A DNA stretch of 64,000 nt, from positions 11,036,192 through 11,100,191 of the forward strand of contig OY848917.1 of assembly GCA_963693285.1 (NCBI GenBank). Direction: 5' to 3'. Shown piece by piece: positions 62,844 through 64,000 of this stretch. The notes under the pieces were generated by a model, which saw nothing but the letters and a program-made list of their open reading frames with translations, ran no database searches and had not been told where the DNA came from. Within the stretch, counting starts at the first letter, position 1. Each line of letters starts with the position of its first letter. The position numbers and the translations under genes were made by a program. Origin of the DNA: Xestospongia muta (Eukaryota; Porifera; Demospongiae; Haplosclerida; Petrosiidae).

Positions 62844-64000
62844 TCTTTTATAACATTCAAAAAGCTCTAAAAAGTTTATTTTAGAGTTTTAACCTATTTA
62901 GACTACTTTATTAGTATATTTAAGACAGATAAACTTACTAAACTCTTTATATCAGCTTATTTAACCAGTTTTCATAGTTAATTTCTAATCTTTTTTATCT
63001 TTCAAAAAGCTCTAAACAGTTTATTTTAGAGTTTTAACCTATTTAGACTGCTTTATTAGTATCTTTAAGACAGATGAACTTACTAAACTCTTTAGATCTG
63101 CTTATTTAACCAGTTTTCATAGATAATTTCTAATCTTTTTTAAATTTTAAAAAGCTCTAAACAGTCAATTTTTAGGTTTTAACCTATTTAGACTACTTTA
63201 TTAATATATTTAAGACAGATAAACTTACTAAACTCTTTCCATGAGCTTATTTAACCAGTTTTCATAGTTAATTTCTAATCTTTTTTAAATTTAATTAAGC
63301 TCTAAACAGTCAATTTTTAAGTTTTAACCTATTTAGACTACTTTATTAGTATATTTAAGACTGATAAACTTACTAAACTCTTTCAATCAGCTTATTTAAC
63401 CAGTTTTCACAGTTAATTTCTGACATTTTTAACTTTCAAAAAGCTCTAAACAGACAATTTTTAAGTTTTAACCCATTTACACTACTTTATCAGTATATTT
63501 AAGACAGATAAAGTTACTAAACTCTTTTTATCTGCTTATTTAACCATTTTTCATAATTAATTTCTAATCTTTTTTAAATTTCCAAAAGCTCTAAACAGTC
63601 AATTTTTAAGTTTTAACCTATTTAGACTACTTTATTAGTATATTTAAGACAGATGAACTTACTAAAATCTTTCAATCAGCTTTTTTAACCAGTTTTCACA
63701 GTTAATTTCAGACATTTTTAACTTTCAAAAAGCTCTAAATAGTTTATTTTAGAGTTTAAACCTATTTTGACTACTTTATTGGTATATTTAAGACAGACAA
63801 ACTTACTAAACTCATTTGCTCTGCTTATGTAACCAGTTTTCAATGGTAATTTCTAATCTTTTTTAACTTTCAAAAAGCTCTAAATAGTTTATTTTAGAGT
63901 TTTAACCTATTTAGACTACTTTATTGGTATATTTAAGACAGACAAACTTATTAAACTTTTTGGATCAGCTTATTTAACCAGTTTTCGTAGTTAATTTCAA
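62843..64000. repeat. Right edge: local duplication, then partial third copy of the 7-mer HOR
   Basis: Immediately after the duplicated block, two monomers (AACATTC...CTAAAAAG and TTTATCTTTCAAAAAGC) repeat those just before. From ~63,190 the sequence matches 52.05-53.0 kb, at +11,146 bp up to the CTGACA monomer (52,274 and 63,420), then at +11,001 bp (AGACAATTTTTAAG at 52,451 and 63,452; GGATCAGC at 52,961 and 63,962). The 145-bp change is one monomer missing here. The array is still running at base 64,000. Confidence 0.85.

Larger units (their letters stand above)
1..64000. repeat. ~145-bp AT-rich satellite array filling the window
   Basis: The window is a continuous head-to-tail tandem array. 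The landmark AGAGTTTTAACC (or a one- or two-base variant) recurs about every 145 bases from the first base to the last, for example with its third G at 3, 148 and 293 and the matching base at 438. Most monomers are 143-146 bp, giving about 440 copies. The by-eye consensus has 34 G/C in 145 positions. All copies lie in the same orientation, and I saw no transposon, gene or unique sequence between them. Because 145 is 1 modulo 3, stop codons rotate through all frames, so coding capacity is excluded. In eukaryotes, arrays like this are typical of centromeric or pericentromeric heterochromatin; that role is inferred here. I do not recognise the family. Confidence 0.99.

Noticed and set aside
1..64000. 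Open reading frames
   Set aside because: The monomer is rich in TAA/TAG and its length is 1 modulo 3, so every frame meets stops within a few monomers at most. Any short frame is a by-product of the repeat, with no start context or codon signal.
1..64000. CRISPR-like array
   Set aside because: Repeats are contiguous, with no unique spacers and no cas genes, and the 145-bp unit is far too long; this is ordinary tandem satellite.
1..64000. CENP-B box
   Set aside because: I saw no match to the mammalian 17-bp box: the needed CGGG part is absent from the AT-rich monomers. TTCGA variants alone are not enough.
1..64000. TATA-like promoters and T-run terminators
   Set aside because: TATATTTA, T6 and A5 tracts occur in nearly every monomer as part of the consensus, so they carry no specific signal. 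Satellite transcription is possible but not shown by sequence.
1..64000. Assembly collapse or expansion as the cause of all HOR differences
   Set aside because: Not excluded, but copies carry their own consistent single-base variants and differing neighbours, which favours real structure. Only long-read coverage can decide, so it is given as a check on individual findings.
1..64000. Assignment to a named satellite family or species
   Set aside because: I do not recognise the monomer, and length plus AT richness fit many plants, insects and other animals. A search of satellite databases with the consensus would be decisive.
1..64000. Inverted segments within the array
   Set aside because: I looked for reverse-complement landmarks (such as GGTTAAAACTCT) while reading and saw none; all monomers appear to run in one direction.

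Overview
The whole window is satellite DNA. From base 1 to base 64,000 it is one head-to-tail array of a roughly 145-bp, very AT-rich monomer. A consensus read by eye has 34 G/C in 145 positions (about 23%), so there are about 440 monomers. I found no protein-coding gene, RNA gene, transposable element, inverted segment or other non-satellite insertion. The monomer length is 1 modulo 3 and it is full of TAA/TAG, so no reading frame survives. Both ends stop inside the array, so the true array is longer. An uninterrupted array of nucleosome-sized monomers with higher-order repeats (HORs) points to a eukaryotic centromeric or pericentromeric region, probably from a long-read assembly. I do not recognise the satellite family and cannot name the species.

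Monomer structure. Phased to start at AGAGTTTTAACC, the monomer is itself an old dimer of two diverged ~72-bp half-units. Both begin with TTAACC and both carry CTAAACTCTTTA, at consensus positions 56-67 and 130-141. Short dyads occur at CTAAACTCTTTAG and across the monomer junction (AAACTCT, 7-nt loop, AGAGTTT).

Layout. (1) 1-2.7 kb: partial 14-mer HOR (offset 2,029 bp). (2) 2.7-13.7 kb: three copies of one long HOR with 28, 21 and 27 monomers (4,049, 3,036 and ~3,905 bp), differing by in-register losses. (3) 13.7-25.0 kb: a related HOR in three partial copies (offsets 3,043 and 5,645 bp), broken up by a 5-monomer duplication, a 3/4-monomer repeat patch and a second copy of the 12.15-15.5 kb segment. 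(4) 25.0-27.2 kb: irregular monomers. (5) 27.2-29.5 kb: an 8-mer HOR (1,157 bp). (6) 29.5-34.5 kb: mixed, with a true register break near 30,306. (7) 34.5-41.3 kb: 14-mer and 13-mer offsets. (8) 41.3-42.8 kb: a 3-mer HOR (433 bp). (9) 42.5-45.1 kb: a 9-mer HOR (~1,297 bp). (10) 45.1-46.9 kb: irregular. (11) 46.93-51.12 kb and 58.66-62.84 kb: two near-identical copies of a 29-monomer, 4.19-kb block, 11,726 bp apart. (12) 51.1-53.1 kb: a 7-mer HOR (1,013 bp). (13) 53.1-58.6 kb: a 21-mer HOR (3,041 bp). (14) 62.8-64.0 kb: a return to the 52-53 kb sequence.

Monomer subfamilies change along the window. The left ~27 kb carries AAACTCTTTA or AAACACTTTA with TTCACAG. The middle carries AAACAGTTTA with TTCATAG and often CTTTCGATC. 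The right ~15 kb adds AAACAGTCAATTTTTAAG and ATTGGTATATT. No genes act here: the interest lies in how the array evolves by unequal exchange, deletion, duplication and conversion-like replacement, and in whether it underlies centromeric chromatin. All offsets were obtained by locating rare variant words by hand; identities are by-eye estimates.
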